Part shown: positions 9,038 to 18,372 of the stretch, in pieces
Layout: every line of letters starts with the position of its first letter
Numbering within the stretch: the stretch's first letter is position 1
NCBI GenBank assembly: GCA_963665705.1
Contig: OY762448.1
Coordinates: forward strand, 1,860,001-1,924,000
DNA from: Saccharicrinis sp963665705
GTDB taxonomy: Bacteria; Bacteroidota; Bacteroidia; Bacteroidales; Marinilabiliaceae
Length of the DNA: 64,000 nt
Direction of reading: 5' to 3'
Program-made: the position numbers and the translations under genes
Notes under the pieces: generated by a model
Seen by the model: the letters and a program-made list of their open reading frames with translations, nothing else
Databases searched by the model: none
Told to the model about the DNA's origin: nothing

Positions 9038-9976
9038 ATGACATATTCTTGGGGACATTCCAGGCGATTTAATGATTATAGTTCTTATATCAAACGGACT
9101 TTTGATGAGCGGGTGCAAAAAGTGTCTGTAGATGCTGGATTTTCGTGTCCTAATAGAGATGGAACAAAAGGTAATGGAGGGTGTACTTTTTGTAATAATT
9201 CTACCTTTAATCCATCTTATTGTGGAGAAGGTAATTCTATTACGCATCAAATTGTTACAGGAATTAATTTCTTTTCTCCAAAATATAAAGCACAGCATTA
9301 TTTAGCTTATTTTCAGGCTTATAGTAATACTTATGAAAGTATAGAAGTACTAAAAGACAGATATTTGGAAGCTTTACGTCATCCAAAAATAATTGGTATT
9401 GTAATTGGAACGCGACCAGATTGTGTTAGTGATGAATTAATAGAATATTTAAGTGAATTGAATAAGGATTTTCATATAACAATAGAATATGGTATTGAAT
9501 CTACTTTAGATTCTACTTTGATTAGAATAAATAGGGGGCATAATTATCAGGAAGGTATAGATGCAATAAAAAAATCAGCTGAGGCAGGTTTGAAGGTTGG
9601 AGCACATTTGATTTTAGGTTTGCCTGGGGAGTCAGAAGTGGATATATATGGTCATGCAAAAAAAGTGTCTGAACTGCCATTGGATTATTTAAAGCTTCAT
9701 CAGCTTCAATTGGTTAGAGGTTCCGTAATGGGAGAGGAGTATTTAAAAAAACCTTCTCAGATGAAGTTGTTTGATGTGGATGAATATATTGAACTGGTTG
9801 TGAATTTCTTGGAGTTACTTAATCCTGAAATTGTAATGGAGCGTTTTATAAGTCAGTCGCCTAAAGAGTTGTTGATTGCACCTAAATGGGGATTAAAGAA
9901 TTTTGAATTTGTGGCTAAGGTTGAGAAAAGATTGAAAGAAAGAGATTCCTGGCAGGGAAAAAAATATGGCTGCTAG
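9038..9976 (+). CDS. TIGR01212 family radical SAM protein (YhcC-like)
   Basis: Cytoplasmic iron-sulfur radical SAM enzyme of 312 residues, normal for the YhcC/TIGR01212 family. The N-terminus WGHSRRFNDYSSYIKRTFDERVQKVSVDAGFSCPNRDG is very characteristic. The cluster cysteines occur in the family's expanded pattern, FSCPNRDG followed by GGCTFCNN. GTRPDC, the EYGIES region and HLILGLPGE follow in the usual order. The physiological substrate of the family is not established to my knowledge. The gene is transcribed divergently from DUF4301 and convergently with the DUF4197 gene; a hairpin overlaps its stop codon. Confidence 0.92.
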   Translation: MTYSWGHSRRFNDYSSYIKRTFDERVQKVSVDAGFSCPNRDGTKGNGGCTFCNNSTFNPSYCGEGNSITHQIVTGINFFSPKYKAQHYLAYFQAYSNTYESIEVLKDRYLEALRHPKIIGIVIGTRPDCVSDELIEYLSELNKDFHITIEYGIESTLDSTLIRINRGHNYQEGIDAIKKSAEAGLKVGAHLILGLPGESEVDIYGHAKKVSELPLDYLKLHQLQLVRGSVMGEEYLKKPSQMKLFDVDEYIELVVNFLELLNPEIVMERFISQSPKELLIAPKWGLKNFEFVAKVEKRLKERDSWQGKKYGC

Positions 9977-9996
9977 CTCTTGAATAGCTAACAGCC
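9968..9996. terminator. Bidirectional hairpin between YhcC-type and DUF4197 genes
   Basis: GGCTGCTAGCT (9968-9978) pairs with AGCTAACAGCC (9986-9996) with one mismatch. It overlaps the TAG stop at 9974 and lies 8 bases from the end of the convergent gene. Confidence 0.55.
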
Positions 9997-10004
9997 TTAA
10001 TGTT

Positions 10005-10748
10005 TTATTTAAAGACGCGTTTCAAAATTTCTGTAACTCTGGCAGTAGGATCTTTTCTTATTTTGCTTTCTTCTAAGGCTATTTTTAAGAATAAGCCATC
10101 TAATGCTTTTTCTGTTAGGTAGGAGTTGAGTTCAACCTCAACTTTGTGTAAATCGGCTAATTGTCCTACAAATGAGCCTGCAAGCTGATTGTATTTTTGT
10201 GTTAGTGTTTCCCATGTTTGCCCCGCAGAGTATCCTGCAATAATTTTTTTATCAGTGGATTGTTTAATTTTAGGACTGTATAAATTAAATAACTCCTGAC
10301 GGGTTTTTGATTTAAAGTATTCCGTAGCAGCATTTTCTGCACCTCCTAAAATATTTACAGCGTCAGTAATCGTCATTTCAGTAATGGCTTTAAAAAAGAT
10401 AGAACCTGCTTCTTTTGCTGCATCTTCAGCTGCTCTGTTGATACTTAGTATTACGTCATTTACTAGTTTTTCTCCACCAGGTATTTTTTTTGCATTATCA
10501 ACTATAATATTAGCTTCCTCAGGAAGTAGTATTTTTACAGCTTCATCACCAAAGTACCCATTTGTAATAGATAGTTTATGAGCGGCAGAATCTGTTCCTA
10601 CTCTTAATGCTTCTTTTAATCCCTGAGCGATTTCACTTTCTGTTAAAGGAGTTTCCAGCTCTATACTATTTGCAATTTGCACTAATTCAGCACATGAGTA
10701 TAAGCTAAACAATGAGATAATAGCAAGTAATTTAAATAAATGATTCAT
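10005..10748 (-). CDS. DUF4197 domain lipoprotein
   Basis: A 247-residue exported protein. The N-terminus MNHLFKLLAIISLFSLYSCAEL is a type II signal peptide with lipobox LYSC, so it should be a lipoprotein with Cys19 lipidated. The rest matches DUF4197, with SEIAQGLKEALRVGTDSAAHKLS near residues 38-60 and the helical C-terminus ending KALDGLFLKIALEESKIRKDPTARVTEILKRVF. Function is unknown. It overlaps the end of ygiQ by four bases (ATGA), which indicates translational coupling. The two products have no obvious shared biochemistry. Confidence 0.88.
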   Translation of the reverse strand: MNHLFKLLAIISLFSLYSCAELVQIANSIELETPLTESEIAQGLKEALRVGTDSAAHKLSITNGYFGDEAVKILLPEEANIIVDNAKKIPGGEKLVNDVILSINRAAEDAAKEAGSIFFKAITEMTITDAVNILGGAENAATEYFKSKTRQELFNLYSPKIKQSTDKKIIAGYSAGQTWETLTQKYNQLAGSFVGQLADLHKVEVELNSYLTEKALDGLFLKIALEESKIRKDPTARVTEILKRVFK

Positions 10749-12664
10749 TTTCTTCTTTTGGTTGTATTGTTTTTAATTTTTCGTTTGTAATCTGGTTTTT
10801 GGTTCTGCTTAAAAGTAACTTGTTTGTTAGTTTTTGTAAATAGCTGACTGATGAGTTCTACTTGGTTTTTTTGTTCAAGTAATCTGGTAATTTGCTTTTT
10901 ATATTCGGGCTTATACCAAAATAGAAATACTCGTTGGTCAAGTTTTTCTTGTTTTGATTTCGCTGTATAAGTTTCTTTTAATGTATAGGGATGAATGCCC
11001 GAATAAAAGATTACAGTAGCTACTGTCATTGGAGTCGGAGTAAAGTCCTGAACTTGTTCCAGTCTGAAATCTAAATTTTTTGTTTCAACAGCAAGATTAG
11101 CCATGTCTTCAATTTTACTGCCTGGATGACTGGAGATGAAGTATGGTATGATTTGTTGGTTTTGATTATTTCTTTTATTTATATCTTCAAAATCCTTTTT
11201 AAACTGATGAAATAGCTTAAATGAAGGTTTTCGCATTTGTTTTAATACTTCATCAGATGTATGTTCTGGTGCAACTTTTAACCTTCCGGATACATGGTCT
11301 TTAATCAACTCTTCCATATATTTTTTATGGCTTTCCTGTTCTTTGGTTGAAGCCATTTTGTTGTAGAGCATATCATATCTTACTCCACTTCCTATAAAAG
11401 CTTTTTTAATGTCATGCATTCGATTTACTTTTTTGTAAATCTCTGTCATGGCTGTGTGATCGGTATTTAAATTGCTACATATATTCGGGAAAATACAAGA
11501 TGGTCGGGTGCATCGCTCACAAATTTTTAAGTCCTTACCTTTCATCTGATACATATTGGCACTCGGGCCACCTAAGTCAGAAATGTAGCCTTTGAAGTCT
11601 GGCATTTCAGTAATTTGTCTGACTTCTTTTAATATGGATTTTTCAGATCTGCTTGCAATAAATTTTCCTTGATGAGCAGATATAGTACAAAAACTACATC
11701 CTCCAAAACAACCCCGATGCATATTTACCGAAAATTTAATCATTTCAAATGCAGGAATCTGTCCCTTTTTATTGTATTTAGGATGGGGTAATCGAGTGTA
11801 TGGTAAATCAAAAGAAGCATCCAATTCCTTTGTTGATAAAGGAGGGTAAGGAGGATTAATAATGATATTATGCTTTTTATCACAAGCTTGTATTAATCTG
11901 GCAGCCTGCCATCTGTTTGACTCTTCTTCTACGTGCCTGAAATTTCGAGCGTATTTTACTTTATCTTTTAAACATTCCTCATGAGAAAATAGAGTTATGT
12001 CGCTCCAGTTTTTACTTGGTTTGGTATCTTTTATTTCGCAAATATGGGCGGTTTGAGGTATTGTTGTTAATGATTTAAAAGGAACACCTTTAATAAGTAA
12101 TCTTAAAATCTCTTTTAATGGTTTTTCTCCCATTCCGTAAACTAACAAGTCAGCTTGAGAAGAAGCTAAAATGCCCGGTTTTAAATTGTCTTGCCAATAA
12201 TCATAGTGTGTAACTCTTCTTAAAGATGCTTCAATACCACCTATTATTACAGGTGTGTCAGGATAAAGTTCCTTTAATATTTTAGTATAGGTTTCAGTGG
12301 TGTAATCTGGTCTGTATCCTGCTTTTCCTCCCGGAGTATACGCATCATCTGATCTTTTTCTTTTATTGGCGGTGTAATGGTTAACCATAGAGTCCATACT
12401 ACCTGATGAAACACCGAAAAATAATCTTGGAGTACCTAGTTTTTTAAAATCTCTAAGGTCATCTCTCCAGTTTGGTTGAGGAATAATCGCAACTTTAAGT
12501 CCTTCGCTTTCAATAATTCTTCCAATTACAGCTGCGCCAAAAGAAGGGTGATCAATGTAAGCATCTCCGCTGAATATGATTACATCTAGTTTGTCCCATC
12601 CTCTTTGTTTTACTTCTTTGAGTGTTGTGGGAAGCCAATCGTTAATTTTATAAGGTGTTTCCAA
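10745..12664 (-). CDS. YgiQ family radical SAM protein
   Basis: Large radical SAM enzyme of 639 residues, the usual length of the YgiQ family (UPF0313). The N-terminal B12-binding-like domain carries DKLDVIIFSGDAYIDHPSFG and VIIGGIEASLRR. The radical SAM motif is MHRGCFGGCSFCTISAHQGK, with cysteines in CxxxCxxC. A second cysteine group (CERCTRPSC and CSNL) follows near residues 380-400. HVSGRLKVAPEHTSDEVLK is the usual downstream motif. The lysine/arginine-rich C-terminal tail (about 610-639) may bind RNA. The reaction is unknown. It is the promoter-proximal gene of a two-gene operon with the DUF4197 lipoprotein. Confidence 0.93.
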   Translation of the reverse strand: METPYKINDWLPTTLKEVKQRGWDKLDVIIFSGDAYIDHPSFGAAVIGRIIESEGLKVAIIPQPNWRDDLRDFKKLGTPRLFFGVSSGSMDSMVNHYTANKRKRSDDAYTPGGKAGYRPDYTTETYTKILKELYPDTPVIIGGIEASLRRVTHYDYWQDNLKPGILASSQADLLVYGMGEKPLKEILRLLIKGVPFKSLTTIPQTAHICEIKDTKPSKNWSDITLFSHEECLKDKVKYARNFRHVEEESNRWQAARLIQACDKKHNIIINPPYPPLSTKELDASFDLPYTRLPHPKYNKKGQIPAFEMIKFSVNMHRGCFGGCSFCTISAHQGKFIASRSEKSILKEVRQITEMPDFKGYISDLGGPSANMYQMKGKDLKICERCTRPSCIFPNICSNLNTDHTAMTEIYKKVNRMHDIKKAFIGSGVRYDMLYNKMASTKEQESHKKYMEELIKDHVSGRLKVAPEHTSDEVLKQMRKPSFKLFHQFKKDFEDINKRNNQNQQIIPYFISSHPGSKIEDMANLAVETKNLDFRLEQVQDFTPTPMTVATVIFYSGIHPYTLKETYTAKSKQEKLDQRVFLFWYKPEYKKQITRLLEQKNQVELISQLFTKTNKQVTFKQNQKPDYKRKIKNNTTKRRK

Positions 12665-12815
12665 TAGTATTAAATTTTGCCAAAGTTAATTAATAAAGAT
12701 AGACTTTGATGTTAAGTCCTGTATGATTAAGGATTTTAATAAATAAATGTTTAATTAACATTACACATTTGCATGGGTGTGTTGTTCTTAAAATAGGAAC
12801 AAAAAAGGCTTTAAC

Positions 12816-12845
12816 TTTGGTTTAAATAAATTTCTTCTAATTTTG
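12816..12845 (+). promoter_or_regulatory. Promoter of the MCE/MlaD gene
   Basis: TTTG (12816-12819), 18 bases of spacer, then TAATTTTG (12838-12845). This fits the Bacteroidota TTTG / TAnnTTTG arrangement, and the ATG lies 23 bases further on. Confidence 0.5.
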
Positions 12846-12867
12846 ACTTGAATTTAAATAATTATAT

Positions 12868-14103
12868 ATGGCTAAAATTGCACGAGAAGTAAAAGTTGGA
12901 ATTGTTGCTATTTCGGCACTTTTTATAGTAGTATGGGGCGTGAATTTTTTAAAAGGGAGAAATGTTTTTCTTCCTGGTTATGAGTTATATGGGGTTTATA
13001 CTAGGATTGATGGTTTAACAGAAGGAGGTCCAATTTATTATAAAGGATTTAAAATAGGTACAGTTCGTACTATTGATTTTCAGGATAGTGGATTGGATAA
13101 AATTCTGGTGGTAATGTCTGTAGATAAGGATGTTGATTTTCCTAAAAATACAATTGCCCAGATATATAGTTTAGATTTAATGGGTTCTAAAGGAATTCGT
13201 TTTGTATATGGTGATTCAAATGAGTTGTTGATGCCTAAAGATACCATACAAACATCCTTAATGGGGGGATTTGCCGATCAGGTTAGTCAGGAGGTATTGC
13301 CATTAAAGGATAAAGCTGAAAATTTGGTGGTTAAATTAGATTCTGTAATGACTAATTTAAATAAACTAATTGATAAGGATAATAAAGAAAGTATTGCTAG
13401 TGGAGTGAAGGATTTTGCAGGAATGATGAATAATCTGAACGAATTAACTTCTGTTTTAAACCATAATTTACAACCGGAAGGTTCTGTAGGATCTATGCTA
13501 GCTAATTTGGATACTTTTGCAGTGGCTTTAAATGGTAATAGTAAAACTATTACTTCAATGATGACGAATTTAGAGACTTTATCTGGTCAGTTGGCTAAAA
13601 CGAAAGTAGATAGTCTGGTGTTGGAGATGAATACTGTTATGACTTCGTTTAATAGTGTGTTATCGTCAATGAATAATAAAGACGGTTCGCTGGGTATGTT
13701 ATTAAAAGATAAGGAACTTTATAATAATATTAATGAAGCTGCCATAAGTTTAGATCGTTTATTAAATGATGTCAGACATCAGCCAAACAGGTATGTTAGT
13801 TTTAGTGCCTTTAGTTTTGGAGGTGGAAATAAAAATTCGAAAGATAAACAAGATAGTGTTGTTTATAAGGTAATGTTGGATAAATCAAAATCACCATTAG
13901 CTATTAGAGGAAAAGAGGTGTTGGAAGGAGAGTATGTTTATGAAGACAGAGATGGAAAATATTTTATTTATACTATTGGTGAGGAAAAGGATTACAATAG
14001 AATTTTGGTACTAAAAGACTCAATAGTCGATCTTTTCCCTGAGGCTCAGGTTATTGCATTTAGGGGTGGAATTCCAGTTAAACTTAAAGAGATGTTAAAG
14101 TGA
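12868..14103 (+). CDS. MlaD/MCE family lipid-transport protein
   Basis: A 411-residue protein anchored by one N-terminal helix (about 9-27, VGIVAISALFIVVWGVNFL), followed by an MCE domain at about 35-115. The MCE domain includes LYGVYTRIDGLTEGGPIYYKGFKIGTV. Such proteins form hexameric periplasmic rings that carry phospholipids between inner and outer membranes. Residues 140-300 are helical, with repeated LNxL and MMxNL motifs, consistent with a long coiled-coil barrel. The C-terminal 80 residues are less conserved. No MlaE permease or MlaF ATPase gene lies beside it, so those partners must be elsewhere. It stands alone upstream of dnaA. Confidence 0.88.
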   Translation: MAKIAREVKVGIVAISALFIVVWGVNFLKGRNVFLPGYELYGVYTRIDGLTEGGPIYYKGFKIGTVRTIDFQDSGLDKILVVMSVDKDVDFPKNTIAQIYSLDLMGSKGIRFVYGDSNELLMPKDTIQTSLMGGFADQVSQEVLPLKDKAENLVVKLDSVMTNLNKLIDKDNKESIASGVKDFAGMMNNLNELTSVLNHNLQPEGSVGSMLANLDTFAVALNGNSKTITSMMTNLETLSGQLAKTKVDSLVLEMNTVMTSFNSVLSSMNNKDGSLGMLLKDKELYNNINEAAISLDRLLNDVRHQPNRYVSFSAFSFGGGNKNSKDKQDSVVYKVMLDKSKSPLAIRGKEVLEGEYVYEDRDGKYFIYTIGEEKDYNRILVLKDSIVDLFPEAQVIAFRGGIPVKLKEMLK

Positions 14104-14426
14104 TTTCTATTGTAAAACATGATTATAGAGTTAAGTAGTCTGGAGTTAAAATTTTATGCGAAAAAATTCAAAAAAAATTAATTATTTCATAAAGCCTTAA
14201 TTTATAAGACTTATATAATTTAGTCGATATTGGTAATAATTTGTTTAATAGATTGATATGTAGTTTGTTATATGGTGTTATCTTTAATTTGTTCTAAACT
14301 AGCTAAATAGTTGACGTTTTAAAAAAGCAAGGGTTTGAGCATTTTTTTTTCATTTATTTTTTCACAATTTTTGTTTTCGGAAAAAACTAGTATATAACAT
14401 AAACACCTAGCAGAGAAAACTAAAAA
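14104..14426. other. Intergenic region upstream of dnaA (323 bases)
   Basis: Very AT-rich with no open frame of note. It holds a short palindrome TATAAG-A-CTTATA at 14203-14215 and one loose DnaA-box-like TTTTCACAA near 14359. No cluster of TTATCCACA-type boxes is present, so there is no support for an origin here. It presumably carries the dnaA promoter, but I could not place a TAnnTTTG element with confidence. Confidence 0.5.
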
Positions 14427-15857
14427 ATGAAGCCCAATTACGAAAAAGTATGGAATAACTGTTTAAATGTAATTAAGGATAATATTCCTCAGATAAGTTT
14501 TAAAACTTGGTTTGAGCCAATAGTACCACTAAAAATTGATAATGACATTTTAACCATTCAGGTACCTAGTGCATTTTTTTACGAATATTTAGAAGAGCAT
14601 TTTATTGATCTTTTAAGAAAAACAATTCGTAGAGAACTGGGTTCGTCGGCTAAATTAGAGTATAGCGTTGTAGTTGATACCCCCCATCAAAAAAACCAAC
14701 AACCACTTACTCAAAGATTGCCATCTAATAATAAGACAGATTTACGCAATCGTCCGGTATCAATGCAAATGAATTCGGAAAAGCCAGTTGTAAAGAATCC
14801 GTTTGTAATACCTGGTATTAAGAAGTTAAATGTTGATCCACAATTAAATTCTGATTATTCATTTGATAATCATATTGAAGGAGACTGTAACAGGTTGGCT
14901 CGTTCAGCTGGTATGGCTGTAGCTAAGAATCCTGGTAAAACAGCATTTAATCCTTTGTTTTTATACGGAAACTCAGGATTAGGAAAAACGCATTTAGCAC
15001 AAGCAATTGGAATTGATATTAAAAAATACTTTCCTGAAAAAACAGTATTATATGTAAATGCTAATAAGTTTCAAACGCAGTTTACAGAATCAGTACGTAA
15101 TAATACACAAAACGATTTTTTGAATTTTTATCAAATGATTGATGTGTTAATTATTGATGATGTTCAGGAATTTGCAGGAAAAGAAAAGACTCAAAATACA
15201 TTTTTCCATATTTTTAATCATCTTCATCAAATGGGTAAGCAGTTGATTTTAACTGCAGATAGAGCTCCTGTTGAAATGAAGGGGATGGAAGATCGTTTGC
15301 TTTCTAGATTTAAGTGGGGCTTGTCGGCTGATGTTCAGTCCCCTAATTATGATACCAGAATTAAAATATTAGAGCATAAGGTTTATAAAGACGGAATTAA
15401 TATCTCTAAAGAAGTTTTAGAGTATATTGCTTCAAATGTATCTAATAACATTCGGGAATTAGAAGGTGCTTTAATTTCATTATTGGCACAGGCTACATTA
15501 AACCAAAAAGAAATTACTATGGATGTTGCTATATCTATTGTAGATAAATTGGTTAAGAAGACACAAAAGGAATTAAGTGTTGATTATATTCAGCAAATTG
15601 TATGTGATTATTTTGGTTTAGCGGTTGATTCTTTACAATCTCGTTCTAGAAAAAGAGAGTTAGTGCAAGCCAGACAGGTGGCTATGTATTTTTCAAAAAG
15701 TTTAACCAATTCTTCTTTGTCAACAATAGGTTCAAAGATTGGGAAAAAAGATCATGCTACTGTATTACATGCTTGTAAGCAGGTTAATAACTTATTGGAA
15801 ACCGATAAGGACTTTAAAAGTCAAATGAAAGAAATTGAGGCTCAGATTAAAATGTAA
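14427..15857 (+). CDS. dnaA: Chromosomal replication initiator protein DnaA
   Basis: Binds DnaA boxes and opens the replication origin. The 476-residue length is normal. Domain I is MKPNYEKVWNNCLNVIKDNIPQISFKTWF, followed by the variable linker (about 85-130). The AAA+ domain III has Walker A GNSGLGKTH at 181-189 and Walker B LIIDDVQEF. The sensor-like LLSRFKWGL and the arginine-finger region follow. Domain IV holds the DNA-binding signature KKDHATVLHACKQVNNL near the C-terminus. It is transcribed alone and ends in a clear hairpin terminator. Neither dnaN nor other classical origin-linked genes flank it, which is common in Bacteroidota. Confidence 0.98.
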   Translation: MKPNYEKVWNNCLNVIKDNIPQISFKTWFEPIVPLKIDNDILTIQVPSAFFYEYLEEHFIDLLRKTIRRELGSSAKLEYSVVVDTPHQKNQQPLTQRLPSNNKTDLRNRPVSMQMNSEKPVVKNPFVIPGIKKLNVDPQLNSDYSFDNHIEGDCNRLARSAGMAVAKNPGKTAFNPLFLYGNSGLGKTHLAQAIGIDIKKYFPEKTVLYVNANKFQTQFTESVRNNTQNDFLNFYQMIDVLIIDDVQEFAGKEKTQNTFFHIFNHLHQMGKQLILTADRAPVEMKGMEDRLLSRFKWGLSADVQSPNYDTRIKILEHKVYKDGINISKEVLEYIASNVSNNIRELEGALISLLAQATLNQKEITMDVAISIVDKLVKKTQKELSVDYIQQIVCDYFGLAVDSLQSRSRKRELVQARQVAMYFSKSLTNSSLSTIGSKIGKKDHATVLHACKQVNNLLETDKDFKSQMKEIEAQIKM

Positions 15858-15880
15858 TTATTAGATATTAATTTTTTGGA

Positions 15881-15920
15881 AAAGTTGTTGGAACATGATT
15901 TCAGCAACTTTTTTTTTATT
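15881..15920 (+). terminator. dnaA terminator
   Basis: AAAGTTGTTG (15881-15890) pairs with CAGCAACTTT (15902-15911), with one G-U pair, and is followed directly by a run of eight or more T. It starts 23 bases after the dnaA stop. Confidence 0.8.
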
Positions 15921-15932
15921 CTATAATATAGC

Positions 15933-15964
15933 TTTGTTTTGATGGCTCTCTTTTTATACTTTTG
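15933..15964 (+). promoter_or_regulatory. Promoter of the LysM gene
   Basis: TTTG (15933-15936), 20 bases, then TACTTTTG (15957-15964), matching TAnnTTTG. The ATG at 15981 follows after 16 bases (a second in-frame ATG is at 15987). It lies immediately after the dnaA terminator. Confidence 0.5.
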
Positions 15965-15980
15965 ATGGCGATAAAAATTA

Positions 15981-18320
15981 ATGATAATGAATAAGATAAT
16001 TTATAGACACCTTATATTAATAATATTTCTTTTAGTTAGCTCAGTTTCTGTATTTTCTCAAGATAATGATAAGATAATAATTGATGGGAAAACATATTAT
16101 TTACATATTGTTCAAAAAGGAGAAGGGTTTTATGGTATAGCTAAGAAATATGGAGTTTCACAAAAAGAAATTCATGATGCGAATCCAAAATCAATTTTTG
16201 GATTAAAAGAGGGTGATGTATTGCATATTCCTGTTATAAAAGGTCGGAATACAAACGATAATCAAATTGAAAATAATAATGAATTTGTTTATCACACTAT
16301 AGAAAAAGGTCAAACATTATATTTTTTATCCAGAAAGTATAATGTAACTATTGAGGATATAAAAAAATATAATGCTGGTGCAGATCAAAAACTAATAATT
16401 GGAAGTATTTTTAGAATACCAGTAAATAAAAATGTAGATAACCGAATTAATAACTCCTATTTATTTCATACTGTTGAGCCAAAAGAAACTTTATATGGTA
16501 TTTCCAGAAAATATGAAGTGCCTATTCAGGAAATTATCAAGAGTAATCCTGCTTTACAAAATGGAATATTAGAGATAGGTTCTACCATTCGCATCCCTAA
16601 AATTGCCTCTGAAACAAAAGTAGTAGTAGCTGAGAATAAACCTCAAAAATTAGAGGATGATCAATTTGTATATCATAGAATTAAGGCAGGAGATACCTTT
16701 TACTCTTTAAGTAAAAAGTATAGAATAACAAAGGATGCTATTTATGATTCTAATCAGGATTTGAATCCGGATGATTTGGAATTGGGCTATTTAGTTAGAA
16801 TTCCTAAAGCTGAAATATCACGTGAGCAACAAAGAATTAGCCAAGGTGAGGATTTTAAAATTCATGTGGTTAAAAGAAAAGAGACCGTTTATTCCATTGC
16901 TAATAAATACGATATTAAGGTTAAGGATATTGAGATGGCAAATCCTACATTAATTTTATCTAATATCAGAAAGGGAACGAAACTTAGAATTCCAACGAAA
17001 GATTATTTAGTAAGAATAAAACAAGAAAAGGAAAACGCAAAAAGAGAATTAGTACAAAATAATTATAGAAAAGATTTTGATTCCATATTTGTTGATTGTG
17101 GATCGTATGATTATAATGTGTTAAAGGAAACGATTTATGTAGCTGTTATGCTGCCTTTTGATGTTGAGGCTACAAAAAAAGCAAATATTATCACAAAAAT
17201 TGAAAATGAAGAAGAGCTTAAAGTTGCAAGAGAAGAACCTATTTTATCTACAAGATCTCGCTCTTTTGTAGAGTTTTATGAGGGCGTGTTGTTGGCTCTT
17301 GATTCCATAAAGAAACAAGGTGTAAATATTGAGTTATTTACATATGACACAGCTCCGGATACCAATAAAGTGAAGCAGATTCTGGCACAACCAGAACTGA
17401 AAGATGTTGATTTTATTATTGGTCCAGCTTTTACAAGTAATTTGCCATTGGTTTCTGATTTTTCGTATAAGCATGGAATAAAATTAATATATCCATTATC
17501 TAATAAAAATCCAGAAATAAAAAAGAATCCTTTTTTAATTCAAGTAAATACTCCAGACTCTTTAATGTATGATAAATATGCGTCATATATTGTAAATAAA
17601 AGTCCCGGATCACGTATTTTGGTGTTGAAGTCAAAAGAACCAGGTTCATTGGAAAATAATTTTTGCAGAACATTAAAGGATAAATTGTATTTAGATTATA
17701 TTCCATTGGGTAAATCTCCAAATTATGTAGAAGTTGTATTTTCACAACAAGATGTTCAGGCTATAGATGCTTTGTTGGATTCCAATGGCCCAAATTTAGT
17801 GATTATACCTTCTCCTAAAGAGGCTGATATCTCAAAAATTATTACAACCCTTCATGGAGTTGTAGAGTTATCTTCAGATAAGGAAGTTAAGTTAATTGGT
17901 TTTGGTGACTGGCTAAAATATCAAACTATAAATGCAGAAGAAATTCATGATTTAAATACAGATATTTTAACGTCGTATGCTTTAGATTACGACGATGCTT
18001 TAACTGGTGAATTTTTAATAAAATATAGAAATTGGTTTAATACAGAACCCTTTGCTGTAGCTCCATATTTTATTCGTCCTGAGCGAAACTCAAAATTTTC
18101 AAAGTATGGTATTTGGGGTTTTGATGTAGCCTATTACTTTATGAGTGCCAGAGTTAAATATGGTAAACAGTTTGAATATTGTTTATCTGATTTTAAATCT
18201 TCTCAAATACAATTTAATTTTGATTTTGAGAGAATTGAAAATTGGGGGGGGATTTATAATAGAGGACTGTATGTTTTGACATTTAAGTCTGATTTAGAAA
18301 TAACAAAAAGAAAACTTTAA
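15981..18320 (+). CDS. Five-LysM protein with C-terminal ligand-binding-like domain
   Basis: Exported protein of 779 residues. After a signal peptide (hydrophobic LILIIFLLVSSVSVFS) come five LysM peptidoglycan-binding modules, at about 36-84, 102-150, 160-208, 229-276 and 292-339. Each has the YxVxxGETLYxIxxKY...G..LRIP pattern. Residues 375-779 resemble a type I periplasmic binding fold, as in LpoA-like proteins and amino-acid receptors: YVAVMLPFDVEATKKA, DFIIGPAFTSNLPLVSDFSYKHGIKLIYPLSNK and LVIIPSPKEADISKIIT. It probably sits on the cell wall and senses or activates wall synthesis. That role is inference from architecture. It lies 52 bases upstream of the ABC-F gene. Confidence 0.85.
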   Translation: MIMNKIIYRHLILIIFLLVSSVSVFSQDNDKIIIDGKTYYLHIVQKGEGFYGIAKKYGVSQKEIHDANPKSIFGLKEGDVLHIPVIKGRNTNDNQIENNNEFVYHTIEKGQTLYFLSRKYNVTIEDIKKYNAGADQKLIIGSIFRIPVNKNVDNRINNSYLFHTVEPKETLYGISRKYEVPIQEIIKSNPALQNGILEIGSTIRIPKIASETKVVVAENKPQKLEDDQFVYHRIKAGDTFYSLSKKYRITKDAIYDSNQDLNPDDLELGYLVRIPKAEISREQQRISQGEDFKIHVVKRKETVYSIANKYDIKVKDIEMANPTLILSNIRKGTKLRIPTKDYLVRIKQEKENAKRELVQNNYRKDFDSIFVDCGSYDYNVLKETIYVAVMLPFDVEATKKANIITKIENEEELKVAREEPILSTRSRSFVEFYEGVLLALDSIKKQGVNIELFTYDTAPDTNKVKQILAQPELKDVDFIIGPAFTSNLPLVSDFSYKHGIKLIYPLSNKNPEIKKNPFLIQVNTPDSLMYDKYASYIVNKSPGSRILVLKSKEPGSLENNFCRTLKDKLYLDYIPLGKSPNYVEVVFSQQDVQAIDALLDSNGPNLVIIPSPKEADISKIITTLHGVVELSSDKEVKLIGFGDWLKYQTINAEEIHDLNTDILTSYALDYDDALTGEFLIKYRNWFNTEPFAVAPYFIRPERNSKFSKYGIWGFDVAYYFMSARVKYGKQFEYCLSDFKSSQIQFNFDFERIENWGGIYNRGLYVLTFKSDLEITKRKL

Positions 18321-18372
18321 TTCTTTATTTCTAAGTGTAATATTTCAAAGATAAATTTAAGTTATATAATTA

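Noticed and set aside
14104..14426. Chromosomal origin upstream of dnaA
   Set aside because: Only one loose DnaA-box-like sequence (TTTTCACAA) and no cluster. AT-richness alone is not evidence in this genome.
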